Part shown: positions 1-13,202 of the stretch, one piece after another
How positions within the stretch are numbered: the stretch's first letter is position 1
Layout: the number at the start of each line of letters is the position of its first letter
Origin: Burkholderia humptydooensis
GTDB taxonomy: Bacteria; Pseudomonadota; Gammaproteobacteria; Burkholderiales; Burkholderiaceae
Reading direction: 5' to 3'
NCBI RefSeq assembly: GCF_001513745.1
Contig: NZ_CP013380.1
Coordinates: 1,612,001 to 1,676,000, forward strand
DNA length: 64,000 bases
The notes under the pieces: model-generated
The model's database searches: none
Told to the model about the DNA's origin: nothing
Seen by the model: only the letters and a program-made list of their open reading frames with translations
Translations under genes and position numbers: made by a program

Positions 1-2
1 CG

Positions 3-1222
<1,220 letters not shown>

Positions 1223-1294
1223 CCGGCGAAGCGGCGCGCGACGGCGCCGCTCGCGGCCGCTATTGCGCGGCCCCCGGGCGCACGGCCGTCGCGC

Positions 1295-2977
1295 TCAGAA
1301 CGACTCGTCCAGCCCGAGATAGCGCCACTGGCCTTGCGGCAGCGCGCCCAGCATCACGCGGCCCATCCGCACGCGCTTCAGGCCGATCACCTCGAGACCG
1401 ACGAGCTCGCACATCCGGCGAATCTGGCGCTTCTTGCCTTCGCGCAGCACGAAGCGCAACTGCTCGCCGTTCTGCCAACTGACCATCGCGGGCTTGAGCG
1501 GCGCGCCGTCGAGCTCCAGGCCGTGGCGCAGCTTCGCGAGCGACTCGGCGGGGAAGTGTCGCTCGATGTCGGCCGTGCGCTCGCCGAAGCGCACGCGCAC
1601 CAGATATTCCTTGTCGATGTCGGATTGCTCGCCGATCAGTTGTTTCGCGACGCGGCCGTTCTGCGTCAGCACGAGAAGGCCCGTCGAATCGATGTCGAGC
1701 CGGCCCGCGGGCGCGAGCGCGCGCAGGTGCTGCGGCGAGAAGCGCAGCGGCGAGCGGTCGCCGCTCCAGTGGTTCTCGCGCGTGACGAGCGTCGCGGCGG
1801 GCGCGTAGCCGTCCTCCGCCTGGCCCGACACGTAGCCGACCGGCTTGTGCAGCAGGATCGTCACTTGCGCGGCCTGCGCGGCGCGCGCGTTCGAATCGAT
1901 CTCGATGCGCTGGTCGGCGCGCACCTTCGTGCCGAGCGTGTCGATGCGCTCGCCGTCGACGAGCACCCAGCCTTTCTCGATCCATTCGTCCGCTTCGCGG
2001 CGCGAGCAGAGGCCGAGTTCGGACATCCGCTTCGACAGGCGCACGAGGCCCGTTTCATCGCCCCGGTCGACTCGGTCGCCCTGGGCGGCGGTTTCGTCCG
2101 GCCCGCCGATGCGGCGCTTGACCGGTTGCGCGGCTTTCAGGCGCGCGCCTGTCGTCGCGCGGGCGGCGGGGCGGCGATCGTCGGACGCGCTCGCGCGGGT
2201 TGCCGAGCGGTTGTCGAAGCGCGCCGTGCGTTCGGTACGCTCGGTGCGCGGCGACGCGCGCTTCGCGGATGCGCCGTGGCGATCGTCGGCGCGCTGCGGC
2301 GCACGCTTGCCGGTCGTCGCGCTCTTGCCCGCGAACGACGACGACGCGCCGCGCGCGCCGCGGCCGTCCGCGCGGGGTGACGGGCCGTCCGTGCGACGCG
2401 CCTCGGTGCGCGGCGCACCGCCGAATTTCGCGCCCGTCGCGCCGCGTGCGCCGGCAGGTCTTGCGCCTTCGCGCTCCGCGCGCGCCTTGCCGCGCGCGCC
2501 TGGATCGGACGAGCGCATGCCCGGGCTGCGCGACGGCCGCTCGTCGCGCGCGGCTGCGCGGTCGGCCGTGCGACGCTCCGGCTTCGCATCGGTGCGGCGC
2601 ACGCGCTCGCCGGCCGCTGCGCCGGGCGCGCCGGCACGCTTGGCCGCCGCGCGTTCGTCGCCCGCGCGTTCGTCGCCCGCGCGGCCGGCGTCATGCGCGG
2701 CGCGCGGCTTCGCGACGCGCTTGCCTTCGGATGCCGCCGGACGAGCCGGCACGCCCGCGCGTTTTTGCGCGGCGGCCGCCGCGCCGCGCGGCGCCGATGG
2801 CTTTGCCGCGGACGCTGATGCAGCGGACTTCGCCCCAGGCTTCGCCGCGGCCGGCTTCGCGCCAGCCGCTTTCGGGTCGGGCCGCGCGACCTTGCGCGCG
2901 GTAAGGCTGCCGGAACGGACGGGGGCGCGGCCGGGCGTCGCCGGGCGCGGATTCTTGACGGTCAATTTTGTGCGCAT
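1295..2977 (-). CDS. RluF/RluB-family pseudouridine synthase with long disordered N-terminal extension
   Basis: 560-residue protein. Residues 1 to about 310 are low-complexity, rich in Ala, Arg, Lys, Gly and Pro, and presumably disordered. Residues ~312-360 form an S4 RNA-binding domain ([20 protein letters not shown]). A RsuA/RluB/RluF-type catalytic domain follows, with [11 protein letters not shown] and catalytic Asp428. The form of the motif and the following DKEYLV stretch look closer to RluF than to RluB, so the likely substrate is a uridine in 23S rRNA; the exact position cannot be told from sequence. The start at 2977 lies 14 nt after the glnD stop in the same direction, suggesting read-through from glnD. 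The shorter catalytic core makes an internal start conceivable, but no candidate has a clear ribosome-binding site. Confidence 0.85.
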   Translation of the reverse strand: MRTKLTVKNPRPATPGRAPVRSGSLTARKVARPDPKAAGAKPAAAKPGAKSAASASAAKPSAPRGAAAAAQKRAGVPARPAASEGKRVAKPRAAHDAGRAGDERAGDERAAAKRAGAPGAAAGERVRRTDAKPERRTADRAAARDERPSRSPGMRSSDPGARGKARAEREGARPAGARGATGAKFGGAPRTEARRTDGPSPRADGRGARGASSSFAGKSATTGKRAPQRADDRHGASAKRASPRTERTERTARFDNRSATRASASDDRRPAARATTGARLKAAQPVKRRIGGPDETAAQGDRVDRGDETGLVRLSKRMSELGLCSRREADEWIEKGWVLVDGERIDTLGTKVRADQRIEIDSNARAAQAAQVTILLHKPVGYVSGQAEDGYAPAATLVTRENHWSGDRSPLRFSPQHLRALAPAGRLDIDSTGLLVLTQNGRVAKQLIGEQSDIDKEYLVRVRFGERTADIERHFPAESLAKLRHGLELDGAPLKPAMVSWQNGEQLRFVLREGKKRQIRRMCELVGLEVIGLKRVRMGRVMLGALPQGQWRYLGLDESF

Positions 2978-2991
2978 AAACGCTGGAACAC

Positions 2992-5568
2992 TCACACTGC
3001 GATCGCGCGCAGCAACTCGGTTTCGACTTGGATCTGCAGACGGTTGTCGGACAAGCCGGTGCCGTCGAGCATGAAGACGTCCTCGACGCGTTCGCCGAGC
3101 GTATTGATCCGCGCCGCATGGACGCCGACCCGGTGCTCGGCCAGCACGCGCGCGATCGAATAAAGAAGGCCTGGCCGGTCGTTCGCGGACACGGACAGAA
3201 TGTAGTACTGGCCACGCTCGTCGGCCCGCAGGTCGACGCGCGGCGTGATCGGGAACGTGCGCGACAGCCGCGAGAGCCGCCCCTTCGACGGCTCGGGCAG
3301 CGGCGCCGATTCGGCGAGGCGCGCGGCGAGCTGCTGCTCGACGAGGTTCGCGATGTCGCGGTATTGCACGTCGCGCTCGGTCTGCGTGACGATGAAGTTG
3401 TCGAGCGCGTAGCCGTGGCGCGTCGTGTTCACGCGCGCGTCGAGCACCGACAGCCCGTTGCGGTCGAAGTACGCGCAGATGCCCGCGAACAGGTCCGAGC
3501 GGTCCTTCACGTAGACGAGCACCTGCAGCGCGTCGCCGACGGGCGACGGCCGCGCGCGGACGATCGCGGTGTCGGCCTCGACGTGCCGGTACAGCACGCG
3601 GGTCTGCCACGCGATGTCGGCCGCGTCGTGGCGCAGGAAGTAGCCGACGTCGAGCTGGTCCCACAGCGCGCGGTGCGCGTCGGGCGGCACGGTTTCGAGG
3701 CGCAGCAGCGCGAGCGCCTCCTCCTGCCGCGTCTTCAGCTCCGAATGCGCGTCGGGCTGCGCGCCGCCCAGCACGGCGAGCGTCGCGCGATACAGATCCT
3801 CGAGCAGCTTGCCCTTCCAGGTGTTCCACACCTTCGGGCTGGTGCCGCGGATGTCGGCGACGGTCAGCAGATAGAGCGCGGTCAGCCGCCGTTCGCTGCC
3901 GACGAGGTCCGCGAAGCGCTTGATCACTTCCGGGTCGCTCGTGTCCTGCTTTTGCGCGACCTGGCTCATCGTCAGGTGATGCTGGACGAGCCAGACGACG
4001 AGCGCCGCGTCGTCGCCCTCGATCCCGTGCTCGCGGCAGAAACGCCGCGCGTCGGCCATCCCGAGCGCCGAGTGGTCGCCGCCGCGGCCTTTCGCGATGT
4101 CGTGGAAGAGGGCTGCGACGTACAACACCCACGGCCGCTCGAAGTTCACGATCAACTGGCTGCAGAACGGATATTCGTGCGCGTGCTCGGCCACCGCGAA
4201 GCGCCGGATGTTGCGCAGCACCATCAGGATGTGCTGATCGACCGTGTACACGTGGTACAGGTCGTGCTGCATCTGGCCGACGATCCGCCGGAAGTTCAGC
4301 AGATAGCGGCCGAGCACGCTCGTCTGGTTCATCAGGCGGAATGCGTGCGTGATGCCTTCCGGCTGCTGCAGGATCTGCATGAACGTGCGGCGGTTGCGCG
4401 GATCGCGCCGCCACGCGTTGTTCATCACGTCGCGCGAGTTGTAGAGCGCGCGCAGCGTGCGCGCGGACAGGCCCTTCACGCCGCGCGTCGCCTCGTACAG
4501 CAGGAACGCTTCGAGGATCGCGTCCGGGTGGCGCTCGAACACGTCGTCCGCGGCGATCTCGAGCATGCCCTGCTTCTCGACGAAGCGCCCGGGCGACAGC
4601 ACGCGCGTGACGCCGCTCGTCGCCGGGAAGAGTTGCGCCTCGATGTTCTGGATCAGGATCGTCGCGAGCTGCGTGACCGCCTTCGCGGCCCAGTAGTAGC
4701 GTCGCATCAGTTGCTCGCTCGCGCGCTTCGCGGGCGTCGGCTGATAGCCGAAGCTCTCGGCCGCCTGAGTCTGCAGGTCGAACACGAGGATGTCCTGGCG
4801 CCGCCCGGCGATCACGTGCAGCCGCGCCCGCAGCGTCTTCAGGAAGCCTTCGTTGCGGCGCAGCTCGCGCGCCTCGCGATCGGTGATGAGCCCGCGCGTG
4901 TCGAGCTCGCGCCAGCTACTGCCGAAGCCCGCCGCGCGCGCGATCCAGAGAATCGTCTGCAGATCGCGCAGGCCGCCCGGGCTTTCCTTCACGTTCGGCT
5001 CGAGGCTGTATGGCGTGTCCTGGAACTTCGCATGGCGCTGGCGCATCTCGAGCACCTTCGCCTGGAAGAAGGCGCGCGCGTCGAGCGCCTCGCGGTAGCG
5101 CAGCATGAAGCGCTCGAAGAGCGTCGTGCTGCCGACGATGCGGCGCGCCTCGAGCAGCGACGTCTGCACGGTGACGTCCTGCGACGCCTCCTCGATGCAC
5201 TGGTCGACTGTGCGCACGCTGCTGCCGATCTCGAGCCCGAGATCCCACGCCATGCCGATGAAGCGCTCGATCCGTTCGTCGAGCTCGCTCGCGTGCGCAT
5301 CGGGCAGCAGCACGAGGATGTCGACGTCCGAATGCGGCGACAGCTCGCCGCGCCCGAAGCCGCCGACCGCGACGAGCGCGAGCGTCGCGGGCAGCCCGCA
5401 TTCCTGCCACAGACGGCGCAGCGCGTCGTCGGTCGCGCGCGACAGCGCGTGCATCAGCGGCGTGACGTTGGTCGCGGTCTTGAAGCGCGCGAGCAACCCG
5501 GCCTTCGCGGCCTTGAATTCGGCTTTGCGCGACAGCGCGTGAGGCGGCGCGGCGACGGATGCGCTCAT
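2992..5568 (-). CDS. glnD: [Protein-PII] uridylyltransferase / uridylyl-removing enzyme
   Basis: 858-residue bifunctional nitrogen sensor that uridylylates PII (GlnB/GlnK) when glutamine is low and removes UMP when it is high. The nucleotidyltransferase motif [20 protein letters not shown] begins at residue 69, with the metal-binding pair Asp81/Asp83. A GlnE/GlnD-type helical linker follows. The central HD hydrolase domain contains [14 protein letters not shown]. Two C-terminal ACT domains carry [17 protein letters not shown] and [17 protein letters not shown]. The length matches the family (about 850-900). It is transcribed away from map with 140 bp between them. Confidence 0.97.
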   Translation of the reverse strand: MSASVAAPPHALSRKAEFKAAKAGLLARFKTATNVTPLMHALSRATDDALRRLWQECGLPATLALVAVGGFGRGELSPHSDVDILVLLPDAHASELDERIERFIGMAWDLGLEIGSSVRTVDQCIEEASQDVTVQTSLLEARRIVGSTTLFERFMLRYREALDARAFFQAKVLEMRQRHAKFQDTPYSLEPNVKESPGGLRDLQTILWIARAAGFGSSWRELDTRGLITDREARELRRNEGFLKTLRARLHVIAGRRQDILVFDLQTQAAESFGYQPTPAKRASEQLMRRYYWAAKAVTQLATILIQNIEAQLFPATSGVTRVLSPGRFVEKQGMLEIAADDVFERHPDAILEAFLLYEATRGVKGLSARTLRALYNSRDVMNNAWRRDPRNRRTFMQILQQPEGITHAFRLMNQTSVLGRYLLNFRRIVGQMQHDLYHVYTVDQHILMVLRNIRRFAVAEHAHEYPFCSQLIVNFERPWVLYVAALFHDIAKGRGGDHSALGMADARRFCREHGIEGDDAALVVWLVQHHLTMSQVAQKQDTSDPEVIKRFADLVGSERRLTALYLLTVADIRGTSPKVWNTWKGKLLEDLYRATLAVLGGAQPDAHSELKTRQEEALALLRLETVPPDAHRALWDQLDVGYFLRHDAADIAWQTRVLYRHVEADTAIVRARPSPVGDALQVLVYVKDRSDLFAGICAYFDRNGLSVLDARVNTTRHGYALDNFIVTQTERDVQYRDIANLVEQQLAARLAESAPLPEPSKGRLSRLSRTFPITPRVDLRADERGQYYILSVSANDRPGLLYSIARVLAEHRVGVHAARINTLGERVEDVFMLDGTGLSDNRLQIQVETELLRAIAV

Positions 5569-5708
5569 GGGCGGCGATCGAATTGGGCGGTTGAACGGCC
5601 GCGCGCGATGACGCGGGCGGCTACCTGGCTAAATCAAGCTGAACAAGCGTCAAGCGGGCGAAGCGGACGGCGGCGCGCACAAAGCGCGCGGCAAGCCGCT
5701 CAAGCCGC

Positions 5709-6524
5709 TCAAGCCGCCGTCGCCGGCGAGGCGAACGTCGGGCGCGCCGGCGTGCCGGCCGACACCGTCAGCACCTCGTGGCCCGTCTCCGTGACGAGGA
5801 TCGTGTGTTCCCACTGCGCGGACAGGCTGCGGTCGCGGGTCTTGACGGTCCACTGGTCGGGCATCGTGCGGATGTCGCGCTTGCCGGCGTTGATCATCGG
5901 CTCGATCGTGAAGATCATGCCGGGCTTGAGCTCGATGCCCGTGCCCGGGCGTCCGTAGTGGACGACCTGCGGGTCCTCATGGAACACCGTGCCGATGCCA
6001 TGGCCGCAGTATTCGCGCACGACGCTGTAGCCTTGCGCCTCCGCGTGCTTCTGGATCGCGTGGCCGATGTCGCCGAGATGCGCGCCGGGCTTCACCTGGT
6101 CGATGCCGAGCCACATGCATTCGTAGGTGGTTTGCACGAGGCGCTTCGCGAGGATCGAGCCCTCGCCGACGATGAACATCCGGCTCGTGTCGCCGAAATA
6201 GCCGTTCTTGATGACGGTGATGTCGATGTTCAGCGCGTCGCCGTTCTTGAGCGTCTTGTCGCCCGGAATGCCGTGGCAGATCACGTCGTTGACCGACGTG
6301 CAGGTCGCCTTCGGGAACGGCGGGTAGCCGGGCGGCTGGTAGTTGAGCGGCGCGGGCACCGTGCCCTGCACGTTGACCATGTACTCGTGGCAGAGGCGAT
6401 CGAGTTCGCCCGTCGTCACGCCGGCGACGACGAACGGCGTGATGTAGTCGAGCACTTCGCTCGCGAGACGGCAGGCGATGCGCATCTGCGCGATGTCGTG
6501 TTCGTTTTTGAGCGTAATAGCCAT
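5709..6524 (-). CDS. map: Methionine aminopeptidase, type I
   Basis: 271-residue cytosolic enzyme that trims the initiator methionine after deformylation. Metal and catalytic residues are in place: His84 (VICHGIPGD), Asp101, Asp112 (GDTSRMF), His175 (GHGIGTVFHEDP), Glu208 and Glu239. The ATG at 6524 gives MAITLKN, the usual start in this family; an upstream in-frame ATG at 6557 would add 11 residues overlapping the presumed promoter. It is divergent from rpsB, the arrangement found in many proteobacteria. Confidence 0.96.
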   Translation of the reverse strand: MAITLKNEHDIAQMRIACRLASEVLDYITPFVVAGVTTGELDRLCHEYMVNVQGTVPAPLNYQPPGYPPFPKATCTSVNDVICHGIPGDKTLKNGDALNIDITVIKNGYFGDTSRMFIVGEGSILAKRLVQTTYECMWLGIDQVKPGAHLGDIGHAIQKHAEAQGYSVVREYCGHGIGTVFHEDPQVVHYGRPGTGIELKPGMIFTIEPMINAGKRDIRTMPDQWTVKTRDRSLSAQWEHTILVTETGHEVLTVSAGTPARPTFASPATAA

Positions 6525-6556
6525 GAGTCGATGCCTGAAATGCGGTGAATTGTGCA

Positions 6557-6562
6557 ATTATC
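6557..6562 (-). promoter_or_regulatory. Candidate extended -10 of the map promoter
   Basis: Read on the minus strand this is TGCGATAAT, an extended -10 (TGn followed by GATAAT), about 33 nt upstream of the map ATG. No convincing -35 is seen at 16-18 nt, which is tolerated in extended -10 promoters. Inferred from sequence only. Confidence 0.35.
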
Positions 6563-6705
6563 GCACCTTATTCCTGCCGTCGCAGCCCTTCGCGGACCGG
6601 CGCAGCGCGAATTTTGGCGTGAATTCCGGCGCAGTCGGATGGCCGAGGGTAAGCCGTCCTGCGGCGGCAGGGCGCGCGCCCGGCCCGGCGAAAGCAGCGG
6701 GCGAC

Positions 6706-6735
6706 TTGAGGGGCGTCACGCCTGCGTGCTATACT
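6706..6735 (+). promoter_or_regulatory. rpsB promoter
   Basis: TTGAGG (6706-6711) and TATACT (6730-6735) separated by 18 nt, the best sigma70-type match in the map-rpsB interval. It would start transcription near 6742 and leave a leader of roughly 240 nt before rpsB. Confidence 0.6.
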
Positions 6736-6741
6736 TATTGG

Positions 6742-6982
6742 CTAAGTCGACGCTGAAATCGCTATTTTTGTCTTGCGCGGGAGCCGTTGGAGTTTTCGCT
6801 CGGGGCGCGGCGGTCGCGGCGAAGGCTGGCGGCGCGAAGCTTTCGGATGGTTTCGGAGCGCGCGCCGAATCGCGAGCCGGCGCACCCAGGGTGTCGCGGC
6901 GCGAACGGAAGAGGCGAGTGCCCGCCGTCGCGCCATGATACGGCAGCCGGCTTAAGACCCAAACCCTCGTGGAGAAATACAA
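6742..6982 (+). promoter_or_regulatory. Long 5' leader of rpsB
   Basis: About 240 nt, GC-rich, with no plausible gene on either strand, between the predicted promoter and rpsB. In proteobacteria ribosomal protein S2 is known to feed back on a structured rpsB leader, so a regulatory RNA structure is plausible here. I did not recognise a specific conserved fold. It ends in GGAGAA six nt before the rpsB ATG. Confidence 0.35.
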
Positions 6983-7726
6983 ATGGCAGTCACGATGCGC
7001 CAAATGCTGGAAGCCGGTGTTCACTTCGGCCACCAGACGCGTTTCTGGAACCCGAAGATGGCTCCCTTCATCTTCGGTCACCGCAACAAGATTCACATCA
7101 TCAACCTCGAAAAGACGCTGCCGATGTTCAACGACGCACAGAAGTACGTGCGTCAGCTCGCGGCGAATCGGGGCACGATCCTTTTCGTCGGCACGAAGCG
7201 CCAGTCGCGCGACACGATCGCCCAGGAAGCGCAGCGCGCGGGCATGCCGTATGTGAACGCACGCTGGCTCGGCGGCATGATGACCAACTTCAAGACGCTG
7301 AAGGTGTCGATCAAGCGCCTGAAGGACATGGAAGCGGCGGTCGAGGCGGGCGAGCTCGAGAAGATGAGCAAGAAGGAAGCGCTCCTGTTCGAACGTGAAA
7401 TCGCGAAGCTGCAGAAGTCGATCGGCGGCGTGAAGGACATGGGCGGCATTCCGGACGCGATCTTCGTCGTCGACGTCGGCTACCACAAGATCGCCGTCAC
7501 CGAAGCGAACAAGCTGGGCGTGCCCGTCATCGCCGTGGTCGATACGAACCACTCGCCGGAGGGCGTGGATTACGTGATCCCGGGTAATGACGACTCGAGC
7601 AAGGCCGTTGCGCTGTACGCCGAAGGCGTCGCCGACGCGATCCTCGAAGGCCGCACGAACGCGGTCAACGAAGTGGTCCAGGCGGTGCGCGGCGGCGACG
7701 ACGAATACGTCGAGGAAAACGCGTAA
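6983..7726 (+). CDS. rpsB: 30S ribosomal protein S2
   Basis: 247-residue ribosomal protein S2, which binds the small-subunit head/body junction late in assembly. It is recognised from [20 protein letters not shown] at the N-terminus, the [16 protein letters not shown] stretch and the [20 protein letters not shown] segment. The start is set by GGAGAA six nt upstream of ATG 6983. A strong intrinsic terminator or attenuator follows, before tsf, as in other rpsB-tsf operons. Confidence 0.97.
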   Translation: MAVTMRQMLEAGVHFGHQTRFWNPKMAPFIFGHRNKIHIINLEKTLPMFNDAQKYVRQLAANRGTILFVGTKRQSRDTIAQEAQRAGMPYVNARWLGGMMTNFKTLKVSIKRLKDMEAAVEAGELEKMSKKEALLFEREIAKLQKSIGGVKDMGGIPDAIFVVDVGYHKIAVTEANKLGVPVIAVVDTNHSPEGVDYVIPGNDDSSKAVALYAEGVADAILEGRTNAVNEVVQAVRGGDDEYVEENA

Positions 7727-7744
7727 CCGGCCCCGAGCCGGCGC

Positions 7745-7777
7745 AAAAAGGGGGCTCTCAACAAGCCCCCTTTTTTT
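7745..7777 (+). terminator. Intrinsic terminator/attenuator between rpsB and tsf
   Basis: Perfect stem GGGGGCT (7750-7756) / AGCCCCC (7764-7770) with a 7-nt loop, preceded by five A and followed by seven T. It can act in either direction, but lies 19 nt after rpsB and most likely reduces read-through into tsf. Confidence 0.85.
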
Positions 7778-7906
7778 AAGCCGCTTTTTTGTGCGGCCGA
7801 TCCGGGCTGACGCGGCGCAAAAATTGCGCGGATGTCCGGAAACGAATGCCTGCCGCCTGCGTCGAAGTGCGGGCGGCGTTGTGAATACAGACTCAAGGAG
7901 CGAATG

Positions 7907-8788
7907 ATGGCGGCAATTACCGCAAGCATGGTGGCAGAACTGCGCGCGAAGACCGACGCACCGATGATGGAGTGCAAGAAGGCGCTGACGGAAGCCGACG
8001 GCGACATGGGCAAGGCCGAAGAGCTGCTGCGCGTGAAGCTCGGCAACAAGGCGAGCAAGGCCGCGTCGCGCGTGACGGCCGAAGGCGTCGTCGCATCGTT
8101 CGTCGGCGCGAATGCCGGCGCGCTCGTCGAGCTGAACTGCGAAACCGACTTCGTCGCGAAGAACGACGATTTCAACGCGTTCGCGAAGACGGTCGCGGAA
8201 CTCGTCGCGACGCAGAACCCGGCCGACGTCGCCGCGCTGTCGGCGCTGCCGCTCGACGGCAAGACGGTCGACGAAGTGCGCCTCGCGCTCGTCGGCAAGA
8301 TCGGCGAGAACATCTCGATCCGCCGCTTCGTCCGCTTCGAAACGTCGAACAAGCTCGCGACGTACCTGCACGGCAGCCGCATCGGCGTGATCGTCGAGTA
8401 CACGGGCGAGCAAGAGCAGGTCGGCAAGGACGTCGCGATGCACGTCGCGGCGATGAAGCCGGTCTCGCTGTCGTCGAGCGACGTGCCGGCCGAGCTGATC
8501 GAGAAGGAGCGCCGCGTCGCCGAGCAGAAGGCGGCGGAATCGGGCAAGCCGGCCGAGATCGTCGCGAAGATGGTCGACGGCAGCGTCCAGAAGTTCCTGA
8601 AGGAAGTGTCGCTGCTGAACCAGCCGTTCGTGAAGAACGACAAGCAGACGATCGAGCAGATGCTGAAGGCCGCGAATGCGGCGGTGCAGAAGTTTGCCCT
8701 CTTCGTGGTCGGCGAAGGCATCGAGAAGCGCCAGGACGACTTCGCGGCGGAAGTGGCCGCGCAGGTCGCCGCCGCCAAGCAGCAGTAA
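7907..8788 (+). CDS. tsf: Elongation factor Ts
   Basis: 293-residue nucleotide exchange factor that releases GDP from EF-Tu. The N-terminal UBA-like domain contains [16 protein letters not shown], and the core carries [10 protein letters not shown], the EF-Tu-contacting motif. Two adjacent in-frame ATGs occur (7904, 7907). AAGGAG at 7895-7900 is six nt from the second and only three from the first, so 7907 is chosen. It follows rpsB across a terminator-like hairpin. Confidence 0.96.
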   Translation: MAAITASMVAELRAKTDAPMMECKKALTEADGDMGKAEELLRVKLGNKASKAASRVTAEGVVASFVGANAGALVELNCETDFVAKNDDFNAFAKTVAELVATQNPADVAALSALPLDGKTVDEVRLALVGKIGENISIRRFVRFETSNKLATYLHGSRIGVIVEYTGEQEQVGKDVAMHVAAMKPVSLSSSDVPAELIEKERRVAEQKAAESGKPAEIVAKMVDGSVQKFLKEVSLLNQPFVKNDKQTIEQMLKAANAAVQKFALFVVGEGIEKRQDDFAAEVAAQVAAAKQQ

Positions 8789-8807
8789 CCAGTCGTAAAA
8801 GCAGTAA

Positions 8808-9680
<873 letters not shown>

Positions 9681-9768
9681 ACTCTCGCCGATGCGCACGG
9701 GCGGCGCGAAGCGCCGCCTTTGGCCATTGCCCGCATCGTTTTGAAGTTCGGAAGGTTCGGAGGTTGAA

Positions 9769-10329
9769 ATGAGTGTCGCTGATATCAAGAAGGGCGTCGA
9801 GCAGAAGATGCAGCGCTCGATCGAAGCGTTCAAGAACGATCTGGCGAAGATCCGTACGGGCCGTGCGCATACCGGTCTGCTCGATCACGTGCAGGTCGAC
9901 TACTACGGTTCGATGGTGCCGATCTCGCAGGTCGCGAACCTGACGCTCGTCGACGCGCGCACGATCGGCGTGCAGCCGTGGGAAAAGAACATGGTCGCGA
10001 AGGTCGAGAAGGCGATCCGCGAGGCCGATCTGGGCCTGAATCCGGCGACGTCGGGCGATCTGATCCGCGTGCCGATGCCGCCGCTCACGGAAGAGCGCCG
10101 CCGCGAGCTGACGAAGGTCGTCAAGGGCGAAGGCGAAACGGCGAAGGTCGCCGTGCGCAACCTGCGCCGCGACGCGAACGAGCAGCTCAAGAAGCTCGTC
10201 AAGGACAAGGAAATCTCCGAGGATGACGAGCGCCGCGCGGGCGACGACGTGCAGAAGCTGACGGACAAGCACGTCGCGGAGATCGACAAGCTCGTCCAGG
10301 CCAAGGACGCGGAGATCATGACGGTCTGA
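9769..10329 (+). CDS. frr: Ribosome recycling factor
   Basis: 186-residue RRF, which with EF-G splits post-termination ribosomes. The three-helix bundle sequence is typical in length and content: [35 protein letters not shown] and the C-terminal [26 protein letters not shown] site lies directly upstream of ATG 9769. Gaps of 88 nt from pyrH and 47 nt to uppS suggest one transcript. Confidence 0.96.
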   Translation: MSVADIKKGVEQKMQRSIEAFKNDLAKIRTGRAHTGLLDHVQVDYYGSMVPISQVANLTLVDARTIGVQPWEKNMVAKVEKAIREADLGLNPATSGDLIRVPMPPLTEERRRELTKVVKGEGETAKVAVRNLRRDANEQLKKLVKDKEISEDDERRAGDDVQKLTDKHVAEIDKLVQAKDAEIMTV

Positions 10330-10376
10330 AGCCGCCTTGCGTCGCACTTTTTCCTGCAGCTACAGTCTCAGCGGCC

Positions 10377-11159
10377 ATGACCTATACCAGCTCTACCGTT
10401 CGCGTGCCTGACGTCGCCGCCGTGCCGCGTCACATCGCGATCATCATGGACGGCAACGGCCGTTGGGCGACCGAGCGCCGCCTGCCGCGCGTCGCGGGAC
10501 ACACGCGCGGCGTCGACGCGGTGCGCTCGGTCGTCGAGGGATGCGCGCGCGCGGGCGTCGAATATCTGACGCTCTTCGCGTTCAGCTCCGAGAACTGGCG
10601 CCGGCCGAACGACGAAGTGTCGTTCCTGATGCGCCTGTTCATCACCGCGCTCGAGCGCGAAGTCGGCAAGCTGCATGCGAACGGCATCCGGCTGCGCGTC
10701 ATCGGCGATCTGACGAAGTTCGAGCCGCGCATCCAGGCGCTGATCCGCCGCGCGGAGACGAAGACCGCGCGCAACACGCGCCTGACGCTGACGATCGCCG
10801 CGAACTACGGCGGTCGTTGGGATATCCTGCAGGCGACGCAGAAGCTCATCGACGAGGCGGCGCGCGAAGGGCGCGCGGCCGAGGTCGACGAGGACGCGTT
10901 CGCCCGCCATCTGGCGATGGCCTATGCGCCCGAGCCGGATCTCTTCATCCGCACGGGCGGCGAGCAGCGGATCAGCAATTTCCTGCTCTGGCAGCTCGCG
11001 TATACCGAGTTCTACTTCACCGATACATTCTGGCCGGACTTCGACGCCGGCGCGCTCGCCGAGGCGCTCGCGTCGTACACGCACCGCGAACGCCGCTTCG
11101 GCCGCACGAGCGCGCAACTCGAACCCCAGGCCCAGGACGCCGATTCCCTTTCATGCTGA
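10377..11159 (+). CDS. uppS: Undecaprenyl diphosphate synthase (cis-prenyltransferase)
   Basis: 260-residue enzyme that extends farnesyl-PP with isopentenyl-PP to the C55 lipid carrier of peptidoglycan and O-antigen. The MDGNGRW signature holds catalytic Asp25. [10 protein letters not shown] and the C-terminal [15 protein letters not shown] and [14 protein letters not shown] segments are hallmarks of the family. Its stop overlaps the cdsA start by 7 nt, and dxr of the MEP pathway, which supplies its substrate, follows two genes later. Confidence 0.96.
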   Translation: MTYTSSTVRVPDVAAVPRHIAIIMDGNGRWATERRLPRVAGHTRGVDAVRSVVEGCARAGVEYLTLFAFSSENWRRPNDEVSFLMRLFITALEREVGKLHANGIRLRVIGDLTKFEPRIQALIRRAETKTARNTRLTLTIAANYGGRWDILQATQKLIDEAAREGRAAEVDEDAFARHLAMAYAPEPDLFIRTGGEQRISNFLLWQLAYTEFYFTDTFWPDFDAGALAEALASYTHRERRFGRTSAQLEPQAQDADSLSC

Positions 11160-11974
11160 AGACCCGTGTCATCACGGCGGTCGTGCTGCTGGCAGTGCTG
11201 CTGCCCGTGACGCTGTTCGCGCCGCTTGCCGCGTTCGGCGCGCTGATCGCGCTCGCGCTCGTGTTCGCCGCGTGGGAGTGGGGGCGGCTCCTGAAGCTGG
11301 GCGGGATCGGTCCCGTCGCGTACGCGGTGGTCGCGGCGCTCGCGCTCGGCGCAAGCACGCGGCTCGGCATCAGCGCGGACGCCGCGCGGCCGCTTTTCGC
11401 GGCGGCGGGCGTGTTCTGGCTACTGGCGGGCCCGTATGCGCTCTGGCGCAAGCCGGCGCTCGCCGAGCGCGCATGGAAGCCGTTCCTGCTCGTCGCGGGC
11501 CTCATCGTCTTTTCCGCGTGCTGGCACGCGCTCGTCGCCGCGCGCGCGCAAGGCGTACCCTTCGTGTTGTCGCTGCTGCTGGTGGTATGGCTCGCCGATA
11601 TCGGCGCATACTTTGCCGGAAAGGTGTTCGGCAAGCACAAGCTCGCGCCGTCCGTGAGCCCCGGCAAAACCTGGGAGGGCGCGGCGGGCGGCTGGCTCGC
11701 CGTGACGATCGTCGCCGGCGCGGTCGTCGCGGCGCACGCTTTCGAACCGACCCTTTATTCGGCGTTCGTCGCGCATTACGGCGCGGCGGGCGCATTCGCG
11801 GCGCTCACGGCGCTCGTCGCGTTCAGCGTGGTCGGCGACCTGTTCGAGTCGCTGCTCAAGCGCCAGGCCGGCGTGAAAGACTCGAGCGGCCTCCTGCCCG
11901 GCCACGGCGGCGTGCTCGACCGCGTCGACGCGCTGCTGCCCGTGCTGCCGCTCGCGATGCTGCTGCTCGGTTAA
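11153..11974 (+). CDS. cdsA: Phosphatidate cytidylyltransferase (CDP-diacylglycerol synthase)
   Basis: 273-residue inner-membrane enzyme that makes CDP-diacylglycerol from CTP and phosphatidic acid, the branch point of phospholipid synthesis. It has about seven hydrophobic segments. The family signature lies near the C-terminus: [20 protein letters not shown] then VLDRVD. ATG 11153 overlaps uppS by 7 nt, consistent with coupling, and agrees with the usual N-terminus MLKTRVITA. Confidence 0.95.
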   Translation: MLKTRVITAVVLLAVLLPVTLFAPLAAFGALIALALVFAAWEWGRLLKLGGIGPVAYAVVAALALGASTRLGISADAARPLFAAAGVFWLLAGPYALWRKPALAERAWKPFLLVAGLIVFSACWHALVAARAQGVPFVLSLLLVVWLADIGAYFAGKVFGKHKLAPSVSPGKTWEGAAGGWLAVTIVAGAVVAAHAFEPTLYSAFVAHYGAAGAFAALTALVAFSVVGDLFESLLKRQAGVKDSSGLLPGHGGVLDRVDALLPVLPLAMLLLG

Positions 11975-11988
11975 AACTAGACCCTATT

Positions 11989-13185
11989 ATGCAAAAACGT
12001 CTGACATTGCTCGGTTCGACGGGCTCGATCGGAGACAGCACGCTCGACGTCGTCGCGCGTCATCCGGAGCGCTTCGCGGTTCACGCGCTCACGGCCCACC
12101 GCAACGGCGACAAGCTCGTCGCCCAGTGCCTGCGCTTCGCGCCCGACGTCGCGGTGGTCGGCGACGCCGAAACCGCCGCGCGGGTCGAAGCGCAATTGCG
12201 CGCCGCGGGCTGCAAGACCCAGGTTGCGCACGGCCGGCAGGCGCTCGTCGACGTATCGACGAGCGACGGCTGCGACACCGTCGTCGCGGCGATCGTCGGC
12301 GCGGCGGGGCTCGCGCCGAGCCTTGCCGCCGCGCGCGCGGGCAAGCGCATCCTGCTCGCGAACAAGGAGGCGCTCGTGATGTCGGGCGCGATCTTCATGG
12401 ACGCGGTGCGCGACCATGGCGCGATCCTGCTGCCCGTCGACAGCGAGCACAACGCGATCTTCCAGTGCATGCCGCGCGACGCGGCCGAGCACGGCGGCAT
12501 CGCGAAGATCATCGTGACCGCGTCGGGCGGCCCGTTCCGCACGCGCGAGCCCGCGACGCTCGCGAGCGTGACGCCCGACGAGGCGTGCAAGCATCCGAAC
12601 TGGGTGATGGGCCGCAAGATCTCCGTCGATTCCGCGACGATGATGAACAAGGGTCTCGAGGTGATCGAGGCGCACTGGCTGTTCGGCCTGCCGAGCGAGC
12701 ACATCGACGTGCTGATCCATCCGCAGAGCGTGATCCACTCGCTCGTGTCGTATCGCGACGGCTCGGTGCTCGCGCAGCTCGGCAATCCGGACATGCGCAC
12801 GCCGATCGCGCACGCGCTCGCGTTCCCCGAGCGCGTCGACGCGGGTGTCGCGCAGCTCGATCTCGCGCAGATCGCGGCGCTCACGTTCGAGAAGCCCGAT
12901 TACGCGCGCTTCCCGTGCCTCGCGCTTGCCATCGAGGCGCTCGAGGCGGGCGGCGTCGCGAGCGCGGCGCTCAATGCGGCGAACGAGATCGCGGTCGACG
13001 CGTTCCTGTCGCGCCGCATCCGCTTCACCGCGATCGCGCAGACGGTCGACGCGGTGCTCAACGGGCTGTCCAATCGCACGCCGGGCGGCCTCGACGACGT
13101 GATCGACGCCGACGCCGCCGCGCGCCGCGCGGCGGCGACGTTCATCGACAAGCTGCCCGCGCCCGGCGTCGAGCGAGCCGCCTGA
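11989..13185 (+). CDS. dxr: 1-deoxy-D-xylulose 5-phosphate reductoisomerase
   Basis: 398-residue enzyme that converts DXP to MEP with NADPH, the committed step of non-mevalonate isoprenoid synthesis. The NADPH-binding loop GSTGSIG is at residues 9-15. [24 protein letters not shown] and [14 protein letters not shown] segments carry the metal and substrate residues. It starts 14 nt after cdsA and ends 17 nt before rseP, well inside the operon. Confidence 0.96.
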   Translation: MQKRLTLLGSTGSIGDSTLDVVARHPERFAVHALTAHRNGDKLVAQCLRFAPDVAVVGDAETAARVEAQLRAAGCKTQVAHGRQALVDVSTSDGCDTVVAAIVGAAGLAPSLAAARAGKRILLANKEALVMSGAIFMDAVRDHGAILLPVDSEHNAIFQCMPRDAAEHGGIAKIIVTASGGPFRTREPATLASVTPDEACKHPNWVMGRKISVDSATMMNKGLEVIEAHWLFGLPSEHIDVLIHPQSVIHSLVSYRDGSVLAQLGNPDMRTPIAHALAFPERVDAGVAQLDLAQIAALTFEKPDYARFPCLALAIEALEAGGVASAALNAANEIAVDAFLSRRIRFTAIAQTVDAVLNGLSNRTPGGLDDVIDADAAARRAAATFIDKLPAPGVERAA

Positions 13186-13202
13186 ATGGAGTCGATACGC
13201 TC

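Noticed and set aside
1295..4414. 1039-residue frame that appears to fuse GlnD-region sequence to the pseudouridine synthase
   Set aside because: The first ~480 residues are an out-of-frame reading of glnD; the synthase begins at its own ATG after the glnD stop.
3028..5958. 976-codon open frame on the strand opposite glnD and map
   Set aside because: Arg/Val/Glu-rich translation without motifs; it mirrors the high-GC third positions of glnD, which has complete domains.
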